DNA of 64,000 bases from Mansonella perstans (taxonomy: Eukaryota > Nematoda > Chromadorea > Rhabditida > Onchocercidae). Below the pieces are notes generated by a model. That model saw nothing but the letters and a program-made list of their open reading frames with translations. It searched no databases and was not told where the DNA came from. The DNA lies in the NCBI GenBank assembly GCA_037074765.1, contig JBAMDO010000057.1, positions 434,001 through 498,000 on the forward strand, in the 5' to 3' direction. This document shows positions 19,113-30,800 of the stretch, one piece after another. The first letter of the stretch is position 1. Every line of letters starts with the position of its first letter. The translations under genes were made by a program, and so were the position numbers.

Positions 19113-22100
19113 TTAGATAAGAGGTGAGAAGATGGAATGAAGAGACTGCAATGTTGCCATAATCTTTTTTTCACAATTACTTTGTATCTCTTTTGTACGC
19201 TTGAACATTTCTTCATACTTCTTCGATGCGCTCATTTCTTTCAACACTTCTGTGCAACTGAAGCAAAAAAAAAATTATGTTGAATTTGAACTTTAAATTG
19301 TGGAGTTCCAATAAAGTGAAACAAACAACAAAAAAAAAAAAATGCAGTAAATAAACTGAGAACGATATTTTTAACGACGCTTACAGACTGAAATGTTGAT
19401 GGCCATAACTATACGCTAATGCGTACCACTTTTCCAGTCCAAATAATCATACTTTTGAACAATAATTGTGTATTTGCAAATCTTAACTGAATGATAATAT
19501 TCATTTGACGCAATCTCAGCGTTACTCAACAAAATCTTGTTCACTGATACTTACCTGACATAACTTGGGCAGCACTGCCTTAGTATTTCGCACTCCTTTT
19601 TCATTGGAGCCACCAAGGCCCTACAGTAATCAAAGGCATTTTGTCGCGTTCTAAACTTTCTTTCGTCAACATCATCCGTCTCATTTAGCATAATATACGA
19701 CACAATCCTTTCACAAATTGCCTTCTGAATTATGGCTACATAATAAATCTTATATGCTTCCATCTTTATATAATTTCCATATAGTGTTCTACATTGTGTC
19801 TCTACACAGAGCGATATGACGAGTGTCGGATTACCGAAATCAAAATTACCCGCAGAATAACGAAATTTATGGTGAAATAAAGGCAATGAGGAGGATATAA
19901 AAGCTAACGATCGGGCAATGTCACAAAGAGACTTTGCTACTTATGCATGATTATGGATGACAAAAGCATATGATAGTCAAAAAGACCATGCCAAGGCTAG
20001 CTTAGCCTCATTATTCCCTTATTATCTCTACGCTTCTTCAGCGGTTCCATAAGTGAATGAAGGACGACTTTCATTACAAAACATACTAACAAAGCGACAA
20101 CCAACTATTACCGAGAGAACGACAGGGATTTGTTAGTTAAAACTGATCAAATTATTTCTTTACTGTATAATTTATTTTTATAACTGCTAGCCAATTTATT
20201 GTGTATTTTATACTTTTTTTTTCTTGTTGTTGCAAACCAATAATATTCTGTGAGTACAATATTACAACTCAAACTGTATCGCCGACAAACGATACAACCG
20301 TAGCTGTGTAAGTAAATATGTTACTTACTTCACTTTCTTGTCATCGATTCATTTGAAAAGCATTTAAATAGCATCCTTTCATTATCAACACTATCTTTAA
20401 TTAACATGTGAAACTTCGTTTGAAAGTTATGCATGACATCATTGTCATCTCCCCTCAACCTATCGTTTGTTTTATTCAAAAACCAAAATGTTACATGACG
20501 AATAGGAAGCAGATTGTGGTAGGGAACAGTACGGCGTATACATGATTCACGACTCAGTGCCATTTTACGTAGAAGTTCGGAGAGCTGCAACGAATTAATT
20601 TTTATAAATAAAGCAAATTCAGCAGGAAATGGTAAATTTTATGGAATTTTGATACCTGTCGTAGAGCATCACTTGTTATTGGCTGCAAGCATGCTTTGGA
20701 TACCGATTCCATCGCATCAGTTATTCCAGAATTAATAATGAATTCGGCTTGAACGGACATATCGAACAGCTCCGTTTTGCGCTCTGTAGCAAGCCATTAT
20801 TTTTTGAAATCTTGAAAATTCAGTTCAAATCTTGAAATCGCATGGTTTAATTCACTCATTACTTGATCCTAATCAGTTTAAAATTACTGAATATGTGTTT
20901 TCATTTAATACTTGCTAGTTCCAGCCAACTTCCGGTAAGCTAGAAAATAAATACAAAGATTGGTACGTTTAAATCTCATAAACTGTTACGAAGATATGTG
21001 TAACTACATCCGTAGTATTCAGTATCCGAAAAAAAGTTCTCTACCGAGACGGAAACTTTTTTCTCATCTGCTTAAGATTGTTTACTTCAAATTATATTTT
21101 CCCAACCGCGAATTCTTCCTTTCACTTTTTTCAAAAGAAATTCTCAGTACTGCTGCTAATGCTTTTTTTTAGAACCATTTTCGACCATATAAGGAGAAAG
21201 GAATTGCAACTAGCTGATATTTGAGTCGATTAAGAATATTGATGTGATTCTCAATCATTGGCGATATAAATCTTATCTTTAGTTGCAGTGATAATATCAA
21301 TCGTTAACATATAAAAAGAAATGAACCGAGAATTAAATTGGGGTATGCATATTGCCGTTGACATATCAGTTCACGCCATTTCAACTTTTCTTCGCAAGCA
21401 AGTGTTTTTTGACAAAAAGTGATGGATTCTTCCTGAATATACCGTATTTCTAAAACACACACAGGCTCTCTGTTATTTTATAGATTTTATTAAATCGGAA
21501 GTTTGCAATCGTTTAATTTCGAGTTTGGGATGTCGTTTAATTTCTATTTTTATCGCCGTCCTTATTTTACAATTAATAATGCTTCATGACTGAAAAACAA
21601 AAGTTGAACAACCTCACTCAGATATATCGAATCGACAACTGATATTTCTGGTCCTTTTCTTTCATCGCTTTTATTCATTGATAACTGTGATTCTGAACTT
21701 CTGTCGCCTTTTAAATTGATTGAAGCATTCAATGTATTGTTTTTGGTTAGGATATAGCATTGGATGCAGCAGAAATATCTAATTTGTGCTCTTTAGATTC
21801 CAAAGATGTTGACAAAAAGGAAGGCGTAAAAGATTCTGAAATCATTGATTATACTGATGTTGGCTCATCATGATTTGATTTTGAAACAGCTTCAGAAAGT
21901 ATAAACAAATTTGTCACGTCAGTCTTTCGTAATGATGTTTTTTCCCTTCTTGATTTGGAAAAACCGATGCATAATGCATTGACTTTGTCATTGGCTTTTC
22001 AGTCGAGCCTGGAATTTTCGATGTTTTATAAAATGCTGTGTGACTTCATTCGAGGAATTCATCATTGATTGCATATGTACTTTTTGTATTTCTTGTTTCT

Positions 22101-22773
22101 AACACAATAGAAGCTTGTGTAGCGCAAGGAATTTGCAGTGCTGAAATTCCGGATGCAATCTGTTCCAGTGTGAAAATCTATTATACTTTCTACTCTTTAC
22201 GACATGAATCATTAAATTGATCGTGAAGTCTTCTAACAAGCAGAAAAAAGATTTTCCTTTCACAAATTCTATTTTCTCAAGTTTAAACTCAAAACATCCA
22301 GGAAAAACCTTTGCATTTGTTTCTGAAAATATTAAGGCCCGATGAAGACCTATACTTCAAATTTAATGATCTATTTCCAGGTCTGACATGAAAAATATTT
22401 GAAACCTGATTTGTTCAGTTCAGCTATTTCCTCACAGTCATCTCCTGGTGTTAGATTTTCGCTTATTGTTTTCTTGATCAAGTCTTCTTGGTTCTGCAAA
22501 ATGAAAGGTTATCGAAAGCTTATAAATCCCAGGTGAAGAAATAAATAATTCTTACTTCATTCAATCTTTATTCATTACTGCAAAATATGAAAACATAGTT
22601 TGCAACATCGGCTATGATCATCTTAATAGTGATAACTATATTGCGAACTTTAAATTCAAAGATAAAAATAAAATCAATGAATGTTATGAATGTTAGAACA
22701 GAATCAATTTACTAACACCAGCTGCAATCATTTTCATTAGCACTGCAACCAGAGCTATTTCAAGTAACTTCAT
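19113..22773 (-). CDS. Secreted cysteine-rich nematode protein(s), family unknown
   Basis: Minus-strand exons with a coherent coding signal. Start at 22773: MKLLEIALVAVLMKMIAAG is a signal peptide, 7 bp behind acceptor ATATTTTCAG (spliced-leader type). Exons (high to low): 22773-22717, 22493-22406, 22322-22204, 22159-22081, 22008 onward (end uncertain), 21432-21327, 20783-20656, 20584 to about 20334, about 19950-19555, 19257-19113 (stop TAA). Phases agree for exons 1-5, for the joins 21327/20783 and 20656/20584, and for 19555/19257. Cysteines recur as CQKTLACEEKLKWRELICQ and CEILRQCCPSYVSC. No family recognised; the CC..C pattern suggests disulphide-linked extracellular protein. Two joins are unresolved: 22008-exon to 21432, and the exon ending near 20334 (in-frame TGA at 20332-20330) to that starting near 19950. 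It could therefore be one gene with missed exons, two genes, or partly decayed. Confidence 0.55.
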
Positions 22774-24827
22774 TATCTCCTGAAAATATTACAGGAATAT
22801 ATCGGCTGAAATTCTCCTTGGGCATATTGTAGATGACAAATTACTTTTATTTCACTTTCTATAACAGCTTAAGTAATTGAAAGGGTGCAAATGTGATATA
22901 ATTGCTAGCAATGGAAATTAACGATTAGTGCTGAAAATGGCACAAAAATGAGTTGTGTGTTTGAAAAAAATCCGAATGATACTGATCGGCGTAGAAAGCT
23001 TCAAAAAGAACTAATAAAAGTAATATAGCGACTCAACTAAGATGAAAACTAAATTTCAATGAAAATCTCAACATGTAAAAGAGCCAGAACACGGGAACTA
23101 CTTCTCGAGATGGGGAAAGATATTCTGAATTACTTTTGATTATCGGAATAACAGATTTCAAAATTAGAAAAAAATTAAAAAGACAGACGATTACATTATC
23201 GCAAGTAGTTTTTAAAGGAATCTGTTTTTAATTAATAGTTTGAGAGAACTTGAACAAGACGGGATAGACGATATTTATTTTATTCGTAGCAATTGATAGT
23301 CTATTTAAATTCAAGGACATATTTAAAAAGAAAAGGAATAACGTTGAATCAGTTTAAGAATGCTACTAACATGAAATTCAACATTTTCGATATAGATATT
23401 AAATAACATCTTTATTCGCCAATTATGTTTTATGCTTGAAATATAAGGGATCGTGATACTTTGCTTTCAATAAATGTTTGAAATAATAGTTCAAGTCATT
23501 TTTCATTTGGTTGCAATTTAAATTCAGTGTTGGTATCCATCAATGTTAAATGAACATGGAAGTTGTTGTTGTCAATTAAGGAGCAAAGCGCCAATCATTT
23601 TATTGCCTTCAAAGTTTTCATGAGATGATGAGGAACATTTTTGCTCTAATTTGCTGGTAAATTTTAATTTGCAAGGTGCTGGATTCATATTAACATACTT
23701 TCTCGAGATTTTGCAATTAATATTTGGTGTAATTAGAAAAAAAAAACTGTGATTAAAGGCAAAATTCAAAGAATCTCCGTCGAATGAGCAGGCAATAAAT
23801 CGTACAGCACAGATATAATGAAGTTAATTTATCAAAAGGACTCTAACTTTTAGTAGAGCGACTTTTGCGAATTCACGCCAGAAACTCATACCAGACCACT
23901 TTTAGCCACTATTTTAACATCCCAAATATGCATTACAAAATGTAGTTTAGGAATGAAAAATTTGCTTAGGAATGAAAAAGTTTAGGAATGAAAAAAATTT
24001 ACATAAGGTTTACTAAATACGTCAACTTAACTGACATTCCATATTGGCTGTGTAAGTTGACGAAAACATGTTCACATCAGAATTACAAATCGGATTATGT
24101 GAAGTTTATGTAAACTAGAATTAAGGAATTTGGAAGTTCATGTTAAGGATTTGGTTTATCTTATTTGTGCATCGCTTTGTTTTTTATTTTTTTCAGAAGA
24201 TAATGAGACATATGACATTTAAATCTGGAAACTAAAGTTATGCACTTGCGCCGCCAATTTGATCTTTTTTTTTTCTCTCTGCCAAATAAAAAAATATATG
24301 ACTTCGTATATTTTGTAAACAAATAGCAAAGAAATAATTTTTAAGTTCATTTTGAATACTTTTTGAATCATTCACCTTGTCCGTTAAAAGAAATAGTTGT
24401 AAAGGAGGTAGTTTTTCAACAGTTGTAATTAATTCGAGAATCTTAGAATGAAGTGAATAAACAACTAGGGTATATCATTTTTTGCAAATTCAAAAGAGAG
24501 AGAAAAGAGCAAGCGATAATGATATTTTCTTTCTTGCAATCCTGGTTATTTTCAAAAATGTTATCACTAGTTCCTGCTTACAATGATCATTTGACATAAT
24601 GTTTATTAATGATGAGAAAATTGATAAACGAGAGATCAGGAAAATCATTGCCTTATTTTCTGATACATGATATAGTAGTACCAGTGTACACAACGATACA
24701 TCTAGGTCAAAAGGTGATTGAACTGTCTGTTACTTCCCCAATTCTTTCATATATTTCGTTGTATTTCAAAACATTATCAACGACAACTTTTTGAACTGTT
24801 CCTCTGATAGTCTTCATCTATCGTAAA
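22774..24827. other. Divergent intergenic region, no gene seen
   Basis: About 2 kb between two divergently transcribed secreted-protein genes (- at 22773, + at 24828). It must hold both upstream control regions. A GAATGAAAAA motif repeats three times near 23950-23995. No exons were supported. Confidence 0.5.
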
Positions 24828-27430
24828 ATGCATCATATTAGCATATATCAGTTCCTTTATTTGCTCTCGTTATACGTAGCTTCCGAGGCTAACAGCAATC
24901 ATTCACAATCAGTTTTGGGTATCAAATGTCTACCCAGTCAGGTATCATTTTTTCACCATTTTTAACCCTAACCAATGCAATTCTGATATTAAACAGATAT
25001 CAGTTGCTCTAAGCACTTATACTTACAGTGGTTTGTAGACATAATCCCGCATAAACAGTTCTAGTGCATAATGATAATAACAAAATAACTTATTAAGAAA
25101 AAGTTTCCTGAAATAATGTCAGAACATGGCGCATAAATACTGACATATAAAAATGAAAAGATTTGATATTTACAAAAAAAAAGTTGTCGAAATTATCAAG
25201 ATTCCTTCTAGACTACATCTTTTTACTGAACTCCAACTCCCCAAAATTGCATTTATTCAATGTAACTATAATGCAAAATTTTAACGAAATTAATACAAAA
25301 AATAAATAAAGACATACATTTATTGGTTTGTTTGCTCTTTTCAAATTTGATTTAAAAACATTTAAACTTTCTGCTGAAATGTATCTTTTTCTATGGCTAT
25401 TTCCCATCTACTTTAATGTTTAACTGCAAATCGGAACTTGTGAACAATTCAGTTCAGAAAGCTTAAAACACCAAAAACTTTGGTAGGAAATAGGCAGCAG
25501 ATGAAATGAACCGTCTTAAGAATCAGCAACTTCATTTCTTGCATCTAACTGATTTGCTGTCGGTCTGTCTGAAAGCCATCCTTTACAGTGCCTTAGCTGG
25601 TCTTGAAATTAAAGCTTTAATTTCTGATATAAAAGAAATTTGTTTAGGTTGTAACGAAACTAACAGTTTACGAAGATGGAGCAATTGAAGCGGAATGTAA
25701 CAAACTACCGTGTGGTACATCAGGTGCTCACTGCAACGACAATCAAGCAAGTTGCCGAGCTGAAACCAACACATTTTCCGGCATGAAATGGGCTTCCAAC
25801 GGACAAAGGTGCATTTAAACAGTGAAGTGATATTTCAGTCCAGCAATACTCTAATAGTAAATGGATGAAAAATTCTCTACCGTAATTCTAATTGTTCATC
25901 ATATAAAGATAACCTTTTTCTCCGATTAATTATCCAGTTAGCAAATTCCGCTCTTCAAAGTTTTTCTTCATCCAGTTTTAAATCGTGCCAAGTACAAAAC
26001 ATCGACTATCATTAAATTTGCCAGTTTATTTTTTTGTCGAGGTTTGCTCAACGAAACTAAATCTTATTTCCTAGTCCTCTCTGTTTAAAACTTGATTAAT
26101 AAATTTAATTTATTTTAGCATTCTGCAACGCTGTTGCATAATTTCGGTACCACGTAAATTATATATTGGTACAGACCTGGTATCACTCGGGTCATATTAT
26201 ACTGGTGGCATGGTGAATCCGAAAGATTATTATAGTAAGGAAGGACCCGAATTCGATTTCATCTCGAATGTTCGCACCGAACAGTATGAATTACGAAATT
26301 ATGTTGCAAATTTTTCGAATCTCTTCAACAAATTAAACAGATTAAATAGAAAGCTTTCAGAGGTGGTGTACGTATTTGGGTTTATCGAGTAGTCTGTCCA
26401 AAATCGAATAATATTTATAGTGAATCTGCCGAGACGTCCGAAACGCAAGAGAAAGTCACCATGCAAAAGTATGCTATTCTTTATGATAGTCCCAATACCT
26501 CCTGTCATAAAAACTGTTACTAAAATCATTCTGAGAACAACATTTTATGTAGCTCAAACTTCATTAGTAGTAGAAAATAAAAATCTTTGTTTCAAATGAT
26601 AGATATTGTGCTTGATATATAGCTCAGCGATATGATATACGATGGCTGAGACTGTTTATTTGGAAGATTGAATCTATTGATGTCAGTAGGGACGCATTCC
26701 TGCTAGTTATCAAATTTTTAATTATCTTAGAAAAAGCTTTATATTCTATGCAGCGCGTACTGAGTTTGAACAAATATGGTAAGCTATCGCCTTTTGCTCT
26801 AAGTTATACGGCTAGTTAGAACCGAAAAATGGCGACTGTTAGCCTTTTTATTGATTTAGATTCAGGGACAAACTTCATGTCTTTGGGAAACGTAGGCAAC
26901 ATCTCGAGTTGTAAAATTTTTAAAACCATATAAATACTGCTTGTTTTGTGGAGTTTCCTTATTTTTAAGGTTCGGGACTTTCTCCCTTCTTAGGTTTAAT
27001 CCTGATGCAATTATTAAATTTGCTCATCTAAAATCATCAAACTGAACATTTTTTGGTGATAGCATAATTACTGTTCAAATTATTTTGTGTATGATCTCAC
27101 AAAAGTTTTTTCTTTCTTTTTTCCCAAATTGAACTTTAGATAAGTAGAAATAAATAAAAAAGTGAACAAGTAGAATATCGAATTCAGTTAGTACTTTCAA
27201 AAATTCTATTGTAGTAGACTGAATTAATAATATTGAAATTTTAAAATACCAAGTCTTATTTTTCATTTAGACAAGCATCAAATGGAAATGCTCAATCAGA
27301 TCAAATATCAGCTGAAGACCTACCAAGACCAATTAATCCTCTAAAATATCGCCCACCAAATTGGCGAATGTTACAGCGAGATTCACCGATTGGTGTCAAC
27401 TCCAGAAACTTATTCGAGAGACTGATATGA
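24828..27430 (+). CDS. Small secreted protein, nematode-specific, function unknown
   Basis: Five exons join cleanly into 235 residues: 24828-24941, 25648-25808, 26119-26283, 26361-26468, 27271-27430. The N-terminus MHHISIYQFLYLLSLYVASEA is a signal peptide, so the product enters the secretory pathway. The mature part has six or more cysteines in the pattern C-x16-C-x4-C-x6-C-x6-C, then a CC pair, then YIGTDLVSLGSYYTGG, a FDFISNVRTEQGG stretch and a VRIWVYRVVC motif, ending in a Pro-rich, hydrophilic tail without a membrane anchor. The layout (disulphide-rich domain followed by an ISNVR..RVWVYR block) gives the impression of a family shared among nematodes, but I cannot name it and do not assign a function. 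Each splice junction has a standard GT..AG pair and matching phase. A poly(A) signal follows at 27524. Its neighbours are unrelated; the P-gp gene converges on it 438 bp away. Confidence 0.8.
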
Positions 27431-27523
27431 AAGTATAGAAATTCCCTATGGGAAATCATAGTTTTAAAATACTTCTCTGAACTTCCTACACAGGTTTGAA
27501 CTTATTTGACGAAATTGCAAAAA

Positions 27524-27529
27524 AATAAA
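27524..27529 (+). terminator. Poly(A) signal of the 24828-27430 gene
   Basis: AATAAA 94 bp after the stop codon TGA at 27428-27430. Confidence 0.55.
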
Positions 27530-27868
27530 TGATCTCACACTGTTTCGCCTCATTGCTTCAGAAAAGCTTTTTGGTATTGTTTTATTTTCATTGGAAATCA
27601 TTTCATATCAAAGAAAAAAAAAAAAAAATCATTTCATATCACTGACAAAAAGTGTACTACTAAAAAAAGTGAAATTGGGAGGAAGAATATTAGAAGATAA
27701 AGGTCAAGCCATATGCTTATCCTTTCTGATCTTCATCGATGCCTTTTTCTTAAGAAGCTTGACAACGAATTGTGAACAAAGAACACATTAGAATTTTCCG
27801 ACAATATTTCCAAAATCAGCAAAAACTGTGACAAAGCATAAAAATGCTCACAGTTCATAAAAACGCAA

Positions 27869-30800
27869 TTACTGAAGATTTTGCATTTCGATAAGATTAG
27901 CATAAAAACCCTTTTGATGCAATAACTCTTGATGAGTACCAAATTCAACTATAGCGCCATCATTCATTACCAGAATTTGATCCGAATTCTGAATGCTGGA
28001 TAATCGATGTGCTATGACAATGCATGTTCGACTGCTACAAGATTTTTTCAAAGATTCTTGCACCACCTGACAAATTGTATTCTATCATAGAAATGAAATT
28101 CATATTTCAAAAAAAAAAAAAAAAAAAAATTAGAACTCTCATAATTTTAAATCGATAAGAGAAATTATAGATTTTGAAACCAAACCTTCTCGCTCTCAAC
28201 ATCCAAAGCACTAGTTGCTTCGTCCAGCAAAAGTACTACTGGATTCCGAATTATAGCTCGCGCAATAGTAATGCGTTGCTTTTGACCACCGGACAAATGA
28301 CTGCCATTTTCACCAACGATTGTATCGTAACCCTACCAGATACATGTTAATTAAACGCATGTGCATGTGAAAAAAATCAGTAATGTTTAAGAAAAACAAA
28401 TAGTGCACACATTTTTCATTTCCATTATGAAATTATGAGCATTCGCTTGTTTTGCAGCCTCTTCGATCTGTTTTTGATTAACATTATTCAATCCATAAGC
28501 AATGTTTTCACGAACTGAATAGTTAAACAGGATTGGTTCTTGGCTTACTAGAGCAATTTGATTTCGAACGTTGTAAAGATTTAAACATCGGACATCGGTA
28601 TTATCATACATCTTAAATATTATCATTTGAGATTTCAAAGCAAGAAATTTCAATCTCATTTCGAAAACTTTACGTTTAGGAAACCATTTTGGGAAGATTA
28701 TTTTTTTAAATTAGGTTTACTCCTTCATTCGATTACTTTTGATTCAAATCTTTGACTTGAAACATTCATTCACAAAATTCATTTTTACGCTTTCTACCAT
28801 TCTATACCTTGCCCAATAACATTTTTTATGGGATTAAAAACTGCATCATTTTTCAAGCTGGATCGAATCGAATTATTTTTACTCGGCAAATAACTGGGAA
28901 CTGTTTAATAAGAACTTACGATTTTGCCATTGAATGGATCATAAAACCGCTCAATTAACTGCATAACGGTTGATTTTCCGCAACCACTTGCACCTACCAA
29001 AGCTACTACTTTACCCTTCAGCGCTTCCATTGTTAATCCTTTCACAACTAGGCAATTCCGATTCACAGGATATGCAAATCGGACATTTTCAAGCTTAACG
29101 TTACCTTGAAGTACCTTGAATAGTTCTATATAAATAGTTCTCATCGCGTGATTGATTATTATAAGTTTTAGTGAGTTAATACTTCATCCTTTTCAGATTA
29201 GTGAGGTAATATAAGACGAGAAAAGGCAAAAAAAACAATGATGTGATTAAAATAGAAACCAAATAATATTTACTTTTTTCTTTTTGTTCTCCAGTAAACT
29301 GCTAATCTTTGGTTTCTCAGCCAGCATTTTGAAAATTAAAGTAGCACTCAAGCGCGCCCGTATATATTCCGGGAAATAAGTTCCAATGGCTATAACACTC
29401 AAAGAAGCCACATTCAAAGTTTCAATGACCCTGCAAATATGCTTATTCAGCCTTGAAATGAGATACGTTGTACTTTCTATTATGAAGTCATTTATACTTT
29501 CAGTTCTTACTGAAAACAAATTGCAATTCAAACAATGATCAGTTTTCTTGCTTCCTAACAATAATATTCAGTATTTTCGCTGATTTTGTGGGAAACACAG
29601 GCATTATACAGCTCGTATTATATCTCACGCTTGTTTTACGCTTTGGAACAGATTGCAAACTTACTGGAATATTTGAAATGGGTTGGTACTTCCAATCTCT
29701 ATGAGCCATAAACCGTAACGGTATGATGCGGCAAAATTAAAGAAAACAAAACATGAGTGGAGCGCAAAAACAAAAGCTTGAACAACGCCATGATGTAAAT
29801 TCCTTGTGTGCACTTTCCGCATTTGCTGATTGAATTTATCACAAAAGTACTGTTCGCGCGTCAAATATTGCACTGTTTTGTGATGCTTCAGTGCTTCCAT
29901 AGCGAGCTAAAAAGTTGTTGACAGAGTTGTTGTTTTATTGAAAGTGATTGTAAGCTTTGTTAGGTAAAAAAAGTTTGGTAATATAAAAGCAGATATTAGG
30001 TAAATATAAAGGTGGATTACCCGAAATGATTCCCGAGTTAATACTTCATCCTTTTCAGATTGTTTCTTGAGATATTGCACAATGATTATTTGACAAAGCA
30101 TTAGTAGTGGCATTGTCAGCGTACCTAATGCTGCCATTTTTGGATTACAATAGTATGCAACACTTATGCCAACAAGTATGGAAATTATCGCTTGCAACAC
30201 GTCTGCAAGTCTGAAATAACATTCCTTTGACACTTTCTCGATAAAATTTGTAGGATCTGTAACTGGAAATACCTTTGATCAATTGCGGCACGAATATTCG
30301 GTACATCTTTGGCTAATTTACTCATTAGATTCCCCGATGCATGATCCATTGAATCGAAATATTCACCATCCTAAGGTAAGCTTGAAAGAATAACAGGACA
30401 AGTTGACAGTAATGCTAGTATAAAAACATTTTACTTTTTCGATCATTGAAAATGATCATCTTGTTCAGCCATTTTTATTTATAACCTAATCTATTTTGCA
30501 AAATTTCACTACTATTCAACCTGGTTTCTTTCTCTCTCTCTAAAAAATTCTTCATAAAATACAACAAATATCTAGTTGACTAAAATACCTGATTAATAAT
30601 ATTGGCGAACACTGCAACACGTAGTCGTTTAGTGAGCGATTCTCCAGCAATAGCGAATAGATAGCTTGTCAAGAAGGTTACAAACCCGCAGCTGATACCA
30701 AGTATCATGAAATATATGGTATTCATAAAAGCCTCTTGCGACCTTTGCTCTGCAGTTTGTTTCGATAGCGACTGCAACATTTTGCCAAGAATGAATCTTT

